Below, piece after piece: positions 20,195 to 30,365 of a DNA stretch of 64,000 bases. The stretch is taken from NCBI RefSeq assembly GCF_003851685.1, contig NZ_CP027727.1, positions 620,001 to 684,000 on the forward strand, read 5' to 3'. Numbering within the stretch: the stretch's first letter is position 1; each line of letters begins with the position of its first letter. The translations under genes and the position numbers were made by a program. The notes under the pieces are model-generated. The model made no database searches and was not told where the DNA came from. It saw nothing but the letters and a program-made list of their open reading frames with translations. The stretch comes from Pseudomonas sp. R5-89-07. Its GTDB lineage: Bacteria; Pseudomonadota; Gammaproteobacteria; Pseudomonadales; Pseudomonadaceae.

Positions 20195-20641
20195 ATGCAA
20201 CTGATCCTTCTGGAAAAAGTCGCCAACCTGGGCAACCTGGGCGACAAAGTGAACGTTAAGGCCGGCTACGGTCGTAACTACCTGCTGCCATACGGCAAAG
20301 CCACCGCTGCAACCGCTGCCAACCTGGCTGCGTTTGAAGAGCGTCGTGCTGAGCTTGAAAAAGCCGCAGCAGACAAAAAAGCTTCGGCCGAAACTCGCGC
20401 TGCCCAACTGGCTGAGCTGGAAGTGACTATCACTGCCACCGCTGGTGACGAAGGCAAGCTGTTCGGTTCGATCGGCACCCACGACATCGCTGATGCACTG
20501 ACCGCCTCCGGCGTTGAAGTGCAGAAGAGCGAAGTTCGTCTGCCGAACGGCACCATCCGCAACGTAGGCGAATTCGACGTAGCCGTGCACCTGCACGCCG
20601 AAGTTGAAGCCACCGTACGCGTTGTCGTGGTAGCAGCTTAA
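20195..20641 (+). CDS. rplI: 50S ribosomal protein L9
   Basis: The 148-residue protein starts [19 protein letters not shown] and has the conserved [13 protein letters not shown] in its N-terminal RNA-binding domain. A long Ala/Glu-rich connecting helix leads to the C-terminal domain. L9 binds 23S rRNA and limits frameshifting and hopping. GAGGA is at 20182-20186. It is last in the S6 operon and is followed by a strong terminator. Confidence 0.97.
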   Translation: MQLILLEKVANLGNLGDKVNVKAGYGRNYLLPYGKATAATAANLAAFEERRAELEKAAADKKASAETRAAQLAELEVTITATAGDEGKLFGSIGTHDIADALTASGVEVQKSEVRLPNGTIRNVGEFDVAVHLHAEVEATVRVVVVAA

Positions 20642-20688
20642 GCCGCACCTAACTGACTGGCACCTCGCGTGTCAGCCGGTTAACATCG

Positions 20689-20727
20689 GGCACGATCCTG
20701 TTTACAGGTCGTGCCTTTTGTTTTTTT
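20689..20727 (+). terminator. Rho-independent terminator between rplI and dnaB
   Basis: GGCACGAtCCTG (20689-20700) pairs with CAGGTCGTGCC (20705-20715) with one bulged base. It is followed by TTTTG and seven T. Confidence 0.9.
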
Positions 20728-20751
20728 ACACACCCCTAATTTCAAGTGGCC

Positions 20752-22149
20752 ATGAACGAAATCTCCGCTCCTGAGCAATACGATCTGCAAACCGCTGCCC
20801 TGAAGGTGCCGCCGCATTCCATCGAGGCCGAACAGGCCGTGCTCGGTGGCTTGATGCTGGACAACAACGCCTGGGAACGCGTGCTGGATCAAGTCTCGGA
20901 CGGGGACTTCTATCGTCATGACCACCGCCTGATCTTCCGCGCCATCGCCAAGCTGGCCGACCAGAACTCACCGATCGACGTGGTGACCCTGGCCGAACAA
21001 CTGGACAAGGAAGGCCAGACCTCCCAAGTGGGCGGCCTGGGATACCTCGGCGAGCTGGCAAAAAACACGCCGTCCGTCGCCAACATCAAGGCCTATGCGC
21101 AGATCGTCCGCGAGCGCGCCACCCTGCGCCAGCTGATCGGCATCAGCACCGAAATCGCCGACAGCGCCTTCAACCCCGAAGGCCGGACCGCCGCCGAGAT
21201 CCTCGACGAAGCCGAGCGCCAGATCTTCCAGATCGCCGAAGCACGACCCAAGACCGGTGGCCCGGTCAGCGTCAACGACCTGCTGACCAAGGCCATTGAC
21301 CGCATCGACACCTTGTTCAACACCGATGCCGCGATTACCGGTATTTCCACCGGCTACACCGACCTCGACGAGAAGACCAGCGGCCTGCAGCCGTCCGACT
21401 TGATCATCGTTGCCGGTCGTCCGTCGATGGGTAAGACCACCTTCGCGATGAACCTGGTGGAAAACGCCGTACTGCGCAGCGACAAGGCGGTGCTGGTGTA
21501 CTCCCTCGAGATGCCAGGCGAATCGCTGATCATGCGTATGCTCTCGTCGCTGGGCCGCATCGATCAGACCAAAGTGCGTTCCGGCCAGCTCGAAGACGAC
21601 GATTGGCCGCGCCTGACCTCGGCGGTTAACCTGCTTAATGACCGCAAGCTGTTCATCGATGACACGGCCGGTATCAGCCCGTCGGAGATGCGCGCGCGTA
21701 CCCGTCGCCTGGTGCGTGAGCACGGCGACATCGCGCTGATCATGATCGATTACCTGCAGTTGATGCAGATCCCGGGTTCCAGCGGCGACAACCGCACCAA
21801 CGAAATTTCCGAAATCTCCCGGTCCCTCAAGGCCCTGGCCAAGGAATTCAACTGCCCGGTGGTGGCGCTGTCCCAGCTCAACCGTTCCCTGGAGCAACGT
21901 CCCAACAAGCGCCCGGTGAACTCCGACTTGCGTGAGTCCGGAGCGATCGAGCAGGACGCCGACGTCATCATGTTCGTGTACCGCGACGAGGTGTACCACC
22001 CCGAGACGGAACACAAAGGCATTGCCGAGATCATCATCGGCAAGCAGCGGAACGGGCCGATCGGCTTTATCCGCCTGGCGTTCATCGGTAAATACACCCG
22101 TTTCGAAAACCTCGCGCCGGGCAGCTATAACTTCGACGACGACGAATAA
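20752..22149 (+). CDS. dnaB: Replicative DNA helicase DnaB
   Basis: DnaB is the hexameric 5'-3' helicase at the replication fork. The 465-residue protein has an N-terminal primase-interacting domain (about residues 20-125), then a RecA-like motor with Walker A GRPSMGKTT and Walker B IMIDYLQLM. The C-terminal motif SQLNRSLEQRPNKRP and the DLRESGAIEQDADV segment are conserved. ATG 20752 is preferred over the in-frame GTG two codons earlier, giving MNEISAPEQYDLQ. No clear Shine-Dalgarno is visible. The gene is separated from rplI by a terminator. Confidence 0.96.
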   Translation: MNEISAPEQYDLQTAALKVPPHSIEAEQAVLGGLMLDNNAWERVLDQVSDGDFYRHDHRLIFRAIAKLADQNSPIDVVTLAEQLDKEGQTSQVGGLGYLGELAKNTPSVANIKAYAQIVRERATLRQLIGISTEIADSAFNPEGRTAAEILDEAERQIFQIAEARPKTGGPVSVNDLLTKAIDRIDTLFNTDAAITGISTGYTDLDEKTSGLQPSDLIIVAGRPSMGKTTFAMNLVENAVLRSDKAVLVYSLEMPGESLIMRMLSSLGRIDQTKVRSGQLEDDDWPRLTSAVNLLNDRKLFIDDTAGISPSEMRARTRRLVREHGDIALIMIDYLQLMQIPGSSGDNRTNEISEISRSLKALAKEFNCPVVALSQLNRSLEQRPNKRPVNSDLRESGAIEQDADVIMFVYRDEVYHPETEHKGIAEIIIGKQRNGPIGFIRLAFIGKYTRFENLAPGSYNFDDDE

Positions 22150-22160
22150 CGCTTCTGCTC

Positions 22161-22185
22161 AATTCCGACCATTACCGTCGGAATT
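22161..22185 (+). terminator. Stem-loop after dnaB, possible terminator
   Basis: AATTCCGAC (22161-22169) and GTCGGAATT (22177-22185) form a perfect 9-bp stem with a 7-base loop, 12 bases after the dnaB stop. Only a weak AT-rich tail follows, so it may stabilise the 3' end rather than terminate efficiently. Confidence 0.5.
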
Positions 22186-22245
22186 GGTCAAAATTTGTGC
22201 TATATTCCGCGCCCGCGATTTTTCATCTCAACACCGGTCACCGTC

Positions 22246-24549
<2,304 letters not shown>

Positions 24550-24567
24550 TCGCAGCCTGAACATGCC

Positions 24568-24599
24568 AAACGCCAGCCTCGTGCTGGCGTTTTGCTTTC
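24568..24599 (+). terminator. Rho-independent terminator after the ygiQ-like gene
   Basis: AACGCCAGC (24569-24577) pairs with GCTGGCGTT (24583-24591), followed by TTGCTTT. Confidence 0.85.
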
Positions 24600-24646
24600 T
24601 GGCCGGTGGTGAGCCTGTTTGGTAAGGTGGCGGCCATTGAAGCGCT

Positions 24647-24716
24647 ATCGGGGGCAAGCGCTCCCACATTTGGACTGTGTCTACATTCAAACTGTGGGAG
24701 GGGGCTTGCCCCCGAT
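24647..24716. repeat. REP pair (REPIN), short geometry, damaged left arm
   Basis: The right arm is canonical. The left arm reads GGGGGCAAGCGCTCCCACA and has lost several bases of the CCCC run. It lies 40 bases upstream of the toxin-like gene. Confidence 0.82.
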
Positions 24717-24756
24717 GGCGTCAGTCCAGTTTCCACCCCTTCAAGGAAGAACGCCC

Positions 24757-25686
24757 ATGGGCAACCCCCTGGCCGGCATCGGCATGGACTCCAACCGCTC
24801 CCAATTCATGGCGCGCCAGCGCATTGAGAGCCAGATCAACCTGCCGCGCCTGTTTGCCGCCATCGATGCCGATCCAGGTATCGTTGGCGCGGGCGTTGTA
24901 TACATCGACGCCGACTTCAACGTCATTACCCTGCGCGAATTCAAGCCCATTTGCAGCATCCAGCCCAAGCGCATCATCCTGCGGGAGGCGCAGAAATACG
25001 TTGCACCGACACAATTCGCTCAACATGTGACGAGCAACCCCAGAGAGTCCAGGCTGATCGGCGAGGCCGTGAACACCGGGATCTCTTGTCTGGGCGCTGT
25101 CATCAGTTGGGCTGCGATTGCCAGCGGCGCCCTCCTGGTGCCGTTCAGTGCGGGCGCCAGTTCCGTCGTTGTGGTGATAGGGTACGCGGCGGCGGGCGCG
25201 AGTTCGCTGCAATGCATCAATGGCATTGCCCGCACGACGCTTGAAGTGGCCAAGCCTGAGGTTAACGATTGGCTCGACAGTGAAGGCTGGTACCAGAATG
25301 CTTCCATTGTGCTCGACGCAGCGTCGCTGGTCGGCGTGGGTGCTTCGACCCTGACGACGATCAAGCTGGTCAGGGCCGCCAAAGCCTCGACGGGCAAGAG
25401 CCTGCGGGATGTGCTTCGCGGTTTGAATCGGCAGGAAAGAGCCAGGCTCACGAAAGAGCTGCTGAGCATCAACCATCCCAGCTTGACCGCGAAGATGCTC
25501 AAGTTGCGGCAAGCGTCGGGTGAACTCACCAAGCGTTTCACCCCTACGCAGCTCAAGCACGGCACAACGACCCAGATCAAGGACGCCCTGAGCGCAGTCG
25601 TAGGGTTCGGTGGGAGCGCCTACTCTGGAAACGTCAATACCATCGCGATCGGGCTGTACGAGGAAGTAAAAGAATGGGCGAATTGA
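24757..25686 (+). CDS. Probable pore-forming antibacterial toxin (Tse4-like type VI effector candidate)
   Basis: This is a 309-residue protein without a signal peptide. The start at 24757 follows AAGGAAGA. Residues 1-95 form a soluble domain (MGNPLAGIGMDSNRSQF, VVYIDADFNVITLREFKP). Residues 104-155 are strongly hydrophobic and rich in Gly/Ala (GAVISWAAIASGALL, VVVVIGYAAAGASS), and a second Gly-rich stretch is at 280-300 (VVGFGGSAYSG). This layout, the overlapping downstream gene for a small four-span membrane protein and the duplicated remnant beside it suggest a toxin/immunity pair. The closest parallel I know is Tse4/Tsi4 of Pseudomonas aeruginosa. Assignment rests on resemblance and context; no Hcp, VgrG or PAAR gene is in the window. 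Confidence 0.55.
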   Translation: MGNPLAGIGMDSNRSQFMARQRIESQINLPRLFAAIDADPGIVGAGVVYIDADFNVITLREFKPICSIQPKRIILREAQKYVAPTQFAQHVTSNPRESRLIGEAVNTGISCLGAVISWAAIASGALLVPFSAGASSVVVVIGYAAAGASSLQCINGIARTTLEVAKPEVNDWLDSEGWYQNASIVLDAASLVGVGASTLTTIKLVRAAKASTGKSLRDVLRGLNRQERARLTKELLSINHPSLTAKMLKLRQASGELTKRFTPTQLKHGTTTQIKDALSAVVGFGGSAYSGNVNTIAIGLYEEVKEWAN

Positions 25687-26123
25687 TGACGCTCCGGGAC
25701 TTTTTCAGGCATTACTTTCTGACATTTCTGGGCGGCGTATTTGCGGCGTATTTTTCAGTGGCGTTGGCCATGGCGCTGGCGTTCGTCACCTATTTTGATG
25801 ATGCGCCCCTTGCTCAGGTCGGGCTCAAGATCATGCTGGCCGGGGCAGTGTTCACGCTGCTGACGGTGCATAGCAACTTTATGATCTTGCGCGGCAAACC
25901 CTCTTGGACAGGGTTGATGGTCGGTATCTACGTCGCTTGCCTGCTGTTTGTGTTGCCGATGATCCAATACGACCCTCATCGTGTTCTTTATGGGTTGGCG
26001 CTGGTTTTTCCACTGTTCGGGCTGCTGATACTCAACAGCAAGGGGCAGCGCGAGATGCGGGCCAAACTCGTTGAAATTCGCCACCTGCGCCAAGCCCTCG
26101 GCGCCAGGCACAAGGCCCCATGA
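25674..26123 (+). CDS. Four-span membrane protein, probable immunity protein for the adjacent toxin
   Basis: This 149-residue inner-membrane protein has four predicted spans (about residues 15-40, 48-72, 80-98 and 105-120) and a charged C-terminal tail (QREMRAKLVEIRHLRQ). It starts at ATG 25674, inside the last codons of the toxin gene. That start is supported by GAGGAAG just upstream and by gapless, equal-length alignment with the paralogue at 26278. An internal ATG at 25686 is less likely. The overlap implies translational coupling to the toxin gene, as expected for a protective partner. The function is inferred. Confidence 0.6.
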   Translation: MGELMTLRDFFRHYFLTFLGGVFAAYFSVALAMALAFVTYFDDAPLAQVGLKIMLAGAVFTLLTVHSNFMILRGKPSWTGLMVGIYVACLLFVLPMIQYDPHRVLYGLALVFPLFGLLILNSKGQREMRAKLVEIRHLRQALGARHKAP

Positions 26124-26131
26124 CTGGGTAG

Positions 26132-26281
26132 CCAAAACGGTTCACGTCCACCGAGGTCAAGCACGCGACTGTGACGCAAATCAAGGATGCCTTGGGCGCT
26201 GCTATCGGGTTCACCGGCAGTGCGGTTTCAGGGAACGTGCGCACGATTGCCGTGGGGTTGTATGAGGAAGCTGATCAATGA
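26132..26281 (+). pseudogene. C-terminal remnant of a second copy of the toxin gene
   Basis: This reading frame has no start (a TAG lies at 26129) and ends with TGA at 26279-26281. Its translation, from KRFTSTEVKHATVTQIKDAL to GLYEEADQ, aligns without gaps to residues 259-306 of the protein encoded at 24757. By hand count 33 of 48 positions are identical. The conserved GAGGAAG near its end still serves as ribosome-binding site for the next immunity gene, and the ATGA overlap is kept. It is the relic of a deleted toxin whose immunity gene survives. Confidence 0.85.
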
Positions 26282-26727
26282 GTGAATTTCCCAGTATCCG
26301 CAGCTTTCTATCGTCCTATTTCCCTGTCTTCATGGGGGCGATATTCGCCTCCATTTTTACCTTGGTGTTTGCGGTGCCACAGTTTTTCGACAGTTATTTA
26401 CCCAGCCTTTCCATGGAGGACAACGCCAAGTATTCCTTCCTGGGAGGCATAGCACTGACCTTGGTCATTGTGCATTGCAACTTCATGATCGCCCGTGGAC
26501 GTCCGCAGTGGGTATGGCCGCTGGTGGGGCTACTGGGGCTCTGCTTTCTGGGTGTATTGCCAACCTTCAGTGATCAACCGCACCGGCTCATGTATGGCTT
26601 GGGCTTGCTGTTACCGTTACTCGGGCTGCTACTGCTCAACAGCCAGCGCCATCGCGAAATGCGTCAGAAATTGCGCGAAGTGCGTCACCTGCGTGAAGCC
26701 GTGATTGCCCGCCAAAAATCCCTGTGA
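26278..26727 (+). CDS. Second four-span membrane protein, probable orphan immunity protein
   Basis: This 149-residue protein is a paralogue of the product at 25674. Both share VHxNFMIxRGxPxW in the middle and PHRxxYGLxLxxPLxGLL followed by NSxxxREMRxKLxExRHLR at the C-terminus. The N-terminal half is more diverged, as expected if it carries the recognition surface. It begins at ATG 26278, overlapping the stop of the toxin remnant, with GAGGAAG upstream. Four membrane spans are predicted. With its toxin reduced to a C-terminal scrap, it looks like an orphan immunity gene. Confidence 0.6.
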   Translation: MSEFPSIRSFLSSYFPVFMGAIFASIFTLVFAVPQFFDSYLPSLSMEDNAKYSFLGGIALTLVIVHCNFMIARGRPQWVWPLVGLLGLCFLGVLPTFSDQPHRLMYGLGLLLPLLGLLLLNSQRHREMRQKLREVRHLREAVIARQKSL

Positions 26728-26861
26728 TTGGGTAGATTCCCCACCCACCTTCACACCGGCGCTACAAATATGTGCGTCACTTGCACCACGGCACGCCCAC
26801 TGGCGTCGTTTTGGTGCTGTACTGCACCGGGCTCCACGATAAAGCGCAATGACTGCCGCTC

Positions 26862-26877
26862 TGGCATAAGTCTTGCG
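26862..26877 (+). promoter_or_regulatory. Sigma-54 promoter of the transglutaminase/peptide-ligase operon
   Basis: TGGCATA-N4-TTGCG carries GG (26863-26864) and GC (26875-26876) at the required 12-base spacing. The predicted start near 26888 gives a short leader that contains AGGAGG at 26904-26909, just before the GTG start. Repeated GCACC/GGTGC half-sites lie 35-80 bases upstream (26783-26787, 26813-26817, 26824-26828). They could bind an NtrC-like activator, but their spacing is not the classical one. Confidence 0.65.
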
Positions 26878-26914
26878 CGCGTTGTGCCCATGCCCTGGCT
26901 CGCAGGAGGCCGCC

Positions 26915-29900
26915 GTGTCGATTCATGTCGCGTTGCACCACGTTACGCATTACCGCTACGACCGGGCTGTTGAACTCGGCCCGCAGATCGTGCGTTTGCG
27001 CCCGGCGGCCCATAGCCGTACGCGGATATTGTCCTACGCGCTGAAAGTGTTGCCCGAGCAACATTTCATCAACTGGCAGCAGGATCCCCAGGGTAACTAC
27101 CTGGCGCGTCTGGTATTCCCGGAAAAAACCAGTGAGCTGCGCATCGAAGTCGATCTGGTCGCCGAGATGGCGGTGTTCAACCCCTTCGACTTTTTCCTCG
27201 AGCCCTACGCCGAAAACATCCCTTTCAGCTACGCCGCCGATGAGCAGCGCGAGCTGGCGCCGTATCTGGAAACCTTGCCGCTGACGCCGAAGTTTGCCGC
27301 CTACCTGGCCGGTATCGACCGCACGCCGTTGCCGGCGGTGGATTTTCTGGTCGGTCTCAACCAGCGCCTGGCCGCTGATATCGGCTACCTGATTCGCATG
27401 GAACCAGGCGTGCAAACCCCGGAATTCACCCTGGAAAACGCCTGCGGCTCGTGCCGCGATTCGGCCTGGCTGTTGGTGCAGCTGCTGCGCAACCTGGGAC
27501 TGGCGGCGCGGTTTGTGTCCGGCTACCTGATCCAGCTCACCGCCGACGTCAAAGCCCTCGACGGCCCCTCTGGCACCGAAGTGGACTTCACCGACCTGCA
27601 CGCCTGGTGCGAAGTGTATTTGCCCGGCGCCGGCTGGATCGGCCTGGATGCCACCTCCGGGTTGTTCGCCGGTGAAGGACATATCCCGTTGGCCTGCAGT
27701 CCCGATCCGTCCTCCGCCGCACCGATCAGTGGGCTGGTGGAACCCTGCGAGTGCGAATTCACCCACGAAATGTCGGTAGAGCGCATTTGGGAAGCCCCAC
27801 GGGTGACCAAGCCCTACACCGAAGAGCAGTGGCTGGCGATCCAGGCCCTGGGTCGGCAGATCGATGGTGACTTGCAGAGGGATGATGTGCGCCTGACCAT
27901 GGGCGGTGAGCCGACTTTCGTCTCCATCGACGACCCCGACGGCGCCGAATGGAACACCGCCGCCCTCGGCCCGGACAAGCGGCGCCTGTCCGCCGAGCTG
28001 TTCCAGCGCATGCGCAACCACTACGCGCCCAAGGGCCTGGTGCACTTCGGCCAGGGCAAGTGGTATCCCGGCGAGCAACTGCCGCGCTGGTCGCTCAACT
28101 GCTACTGGCGCCGCGACGGCGTGCCGATCTGGCACAACAGCGCGCTGATTGCCGATGAGCAAGAGGACTATGGCGCTGACGGCGCGATGGCCGGGCGCTT
28201 CCTGGCCAGCGTCGCCGAACGCCTCAAGCTGCCGGCACGGTTTGTGTTCCCGGCCTACGAAGACAATTTCTACTACCTGTGGCGCGAAGGCGCACTACCG
28301 CAAAACGTCACCGCCCAAGACCCGCGCCTTGGCGATGACCTGGAGCGCGAACGTCTGCGCAAGGTCTTCAGCCAAGGCCTGGATAAAGTCATCGGCCAGG
28401 TGCTGCCGCTGGCGCGCACGGCCGCCAATGACCGCTGGCAGAGTGGGCGCTGGTACCTGCGCGACAACCACTGCCGCCTGGTGCCGGGCGATTCGCCGTT
28501 GGGTTATCGGCTGCCGCTGGCCTCGCAGCCATGGGTGACGGCGGCGGAATATCCGTTTGTGCACCCCACCGACCCGAATCAGGACCACCCGCAGCTGCCG
28601 AGCACCGACCAACTGCAAAGCCATGGCGAGCCTGCAGCCAGTGAAGAGCGTGTGCCAAAGCTGGATGAATCTGCCGACTGGCTGACCCGCACCGCGCTGT
28701 GCGCCGAAGCACGGGAAGGGCGCCTCTATCTGTTCATGCCGCCGCTGGAGCGTGTCGAGGACTATCTTGAGTTGGTGACGGCCATCGAGGCGACCGCCGA
28801 AGAACTGCATTGTCCGGTGTTGCTGGAGGGCTATGAGCCGCCGGCCGATACGCGCCTGAGCAACTTTCGCATCACGCCGGACCCCGGCGTGATCGAGGTC
28901 AACGTGCAGCCATCCGCCACCTGGGACGAGTTGGTGGAGCGCACCGAGTTTCTTTACGAAGAAGCGCGGCAAACCCGCCTGACCACGGAGAAATTCATGA
29001 TCGACGGTCGTCACACCGGCACCGGCGGCGGTAACCACTTCGTGCTCGGCGGCGCCACGCCCAAGGACTCACCGTTCTTGCGGCGCCCGGATTTGCTGCG
29101 CAGTTTGATCAGTTACTGGCATAACCACCCCTCGCTGTCGTACCTGTTTTCCGGACTCTTCATCGGGCCGACCTCCCAGGCGCCACGGGTAGATGAGGCG
29201 CGCAACGATGCGCTCTATGAGCTGGAAATCGCCTTTGCACAAATGCCCGCACCGGGCGAAGAATGCCCGCCCTGGCTGGTCGACCGCTTGCTGCGCAACC
29301 TGCTGATCGACGTGACGGGCAATACCCATCGTGCCGAGTTCTGCATCGACAAGCTCTATTCCCCCGACGGCGCCACCGGCCGCCTGGGCCTGCTGGAGCT
29401 GCGCGCGTTTGAAATGCCGCCCCATGCGCGCATGAGCCTTACCCAGCAGTTGCTGTTGCGGGCGATGGTCGCGCGTTTCTGGCGTGAGCCCTACGCGCCG
29501 CCGAAACTGGCGCGTTGGGGCACCGAGCTGCATGACCGCTTCCTGCTGCCGCACTTTATCGAGCAGGATTTCGCTGACGTAATCGTCGAACTGAACGCCG
29601 CCGGTTATCCGCTGCGCGCCGAGTGGTTTGCCGCGCACCTGGAGTTCCGTTTCCCCAAGGTCGGCGACTATGCCGTCAGCGGGATCGAGCTGGAACTGCG
29701 CCAGGCTTTGGAGCCCTGGCATGTTCTGGGCGAAGAGGGCACGGCGGGCGGTACGGTGCGCTATGTGGATTCGTCCCTGGAGCGCCTGCAGGTGAAGGTG
29801 AGCGGCTTGGCGCCGCAACGGTACCTGCTGACCTGCAACGGCATCCCGGTGCCGCTGCAGCCGACTGGCCGGGTCGGCGAGTTCGTCGCCGGCGTGCGTT

Positions 29901-30205
29901 ACCGTGCCTGGCAACCGTCCAACTGCCTGCAACCGACCATCGGGGTGCATGCGCCGCTGGTGTTCGACTTGCTGGACACCTGGATGCAACGCTCGCTGGG
30001 CGGCTGCCAATACCACGTGGCCCATCCGGGCGGGCGCAATTACGACAGCTTGCCGGTGAATGCCAATGAAGCCGAGAGCCGGCGGATGGCGCGGTTTTTC
30101 CGCTTGGGGCATAGTCCAGGCAAGCTGGACGTGCCACCTGTCGTCATCAACGATGAGTTACCGATGACCCTCGACCTGCGGCGTTTCCCCAATAAAAATG
30201 ACTGA
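26915..30205 (+). CDS. Transglutaminase-like peptidase fused to a DUF2126 (permuted GS-like ligase) domain
   Basis: This 1096-residue protein has a transglutaminase N-terminal domain (residues 1-95) and a catalytic core with Cys in GSCRD (about 178), His in DLHAW (about 229) and Asp in LDATSG (about 245). From about residue 327 (MGGEPTFVSIDDPDG) to the end it matches DUF2126. That domain is proposed in comparative work by Aravind and colleagues to be a circularly permuted glutamine synthetase-like amide ligase; DGRHTGTGGGNHFVLGG is a conserved stretch here. GTG 26915 is chosen because AGGAGG lies five bases upstream. It probably makes or cleaves amide bonds in an unknown peptide. Confidence 0.88.
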   Translation: MSIHVALHHVTHYRYDRAVELGPQIVRLRPAAHSRTRILSYALKVLPEQHFINWQQDPQGNYLARLVFPEKTSELRIEVDLVAEMAVFNPFDFFLEPYAENIPFSYAADEQRELAPYLETLPLTPKFAAYLAGIDRTPLPAVDFLVGLNQRLAADIGYLIRMEPGVQTPEFTLENACGSCRDSAWLLVQLLRNLGLAARFVSGYLIQLTADVKALDGPSGTEVDFTDLHAWCEVYLPGAGWIGLDATSGLFAGEGHIPLACSPDPSSAAPISGLVEPCECEFTHEMSVERIWEAPRVTKPYTEEQWLAIQALGRQIDGDLQRDDVRLTMGGEPTFVSIDDPDGAEWNTAALGPDKRRLSAELFQRMRNHYAPKGLVHFGQGKWYPGEQLPRWSLNCYWRRDGVPIWHNSALIADEQEDYGADGAMAGRFLASVAERLKLPARFVFPAYEDNFYYLWREGALPQNVTAQDPRLGDDLERERLRKVFSQGLDKVIGQVLPLARTAANDRWQSGRWYLRDNHCRLVPGDSPLGYRLPLASQPWVTAAEYPFVHPTDPNQDHPQLPSTDQLQSHGEPAASEERVPKLDESADWLTRTALCAEAREGRLYLFMPPLERVEDYLELVTAIEATAEELHCPVLLEGYEPPADTRLSNFRITPDPGVIEVNVQPSATWDELVERTEFLYEEARQTRLTTEKFMIDGRHTGTGGGNHFVLGGATPKDSPFLRRPDLLRSLISYWHNHPSLSYLFSGLFIGPTSQAPRVDEARNDALYELEIAFAQMPAPGEECPPWLVDRLLRNLLIDVTGNTHRAEFCIDKLYSPDGATGRLGLLELRAFEMPPHARMSLTQQLLLRAMVARFWREPYAPPKLARWGTELHDRFLLPHFIEQDFADVIVELNAAGYPLRAEWFAAHLEFRFPKVGDYAVSGIELELRQALEPWHVLGEEGTAGGTVRYVDSSLERLQVKVSGLAPQRYLLTCNGIPVPLQPTGRVGEFVAGVRYRAWQPSNCLQPTIGVHAPLVFDLLDTWMQRSLGGCQYHVAHPGGRNYDSLPVNANEAESRRMARFFRLGHSPGKLDVPPVVINDELPMTLDLRRFPNKND

Positions 30206-30216
30206 ATGCGATCCAA

Positions 30217-30307
30217 ATGTGGGAGGGGGCTTGCTCCCGATGGCCGAGTATCAGCCGATACATGAGTTGACTGACCCACCGCCATCGGGAGCAAGCCCCC
30301 TCTGACA
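30217..30307. repeat. REP pair (REPIN), long geometry
   Basis: The left arm is GTGGGAGGGGGCTTGCTCCC and the right arm is GGGAGCAAGCCCCCTCTGAC, each with a substitution against the core. The spacer contains TTGACTGACCCACC. It sits inside the three-gene operon, between its first and second genes. Confidence 0.85.
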
Positions 30308-30365
30308 GGGGATTTGCAGTGTTTGTTGAGTTAGCCTGACTTCCCTTGCCTCTGCCGAGCGTTCC

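Noticed and set aside
24619..24756. Longer N-terminus of the toxin-like protein
   Set aside because: The extra frame runs through the REP pair and has no ribosome-binding site. AAGGAAGA precedes ATG 24757.
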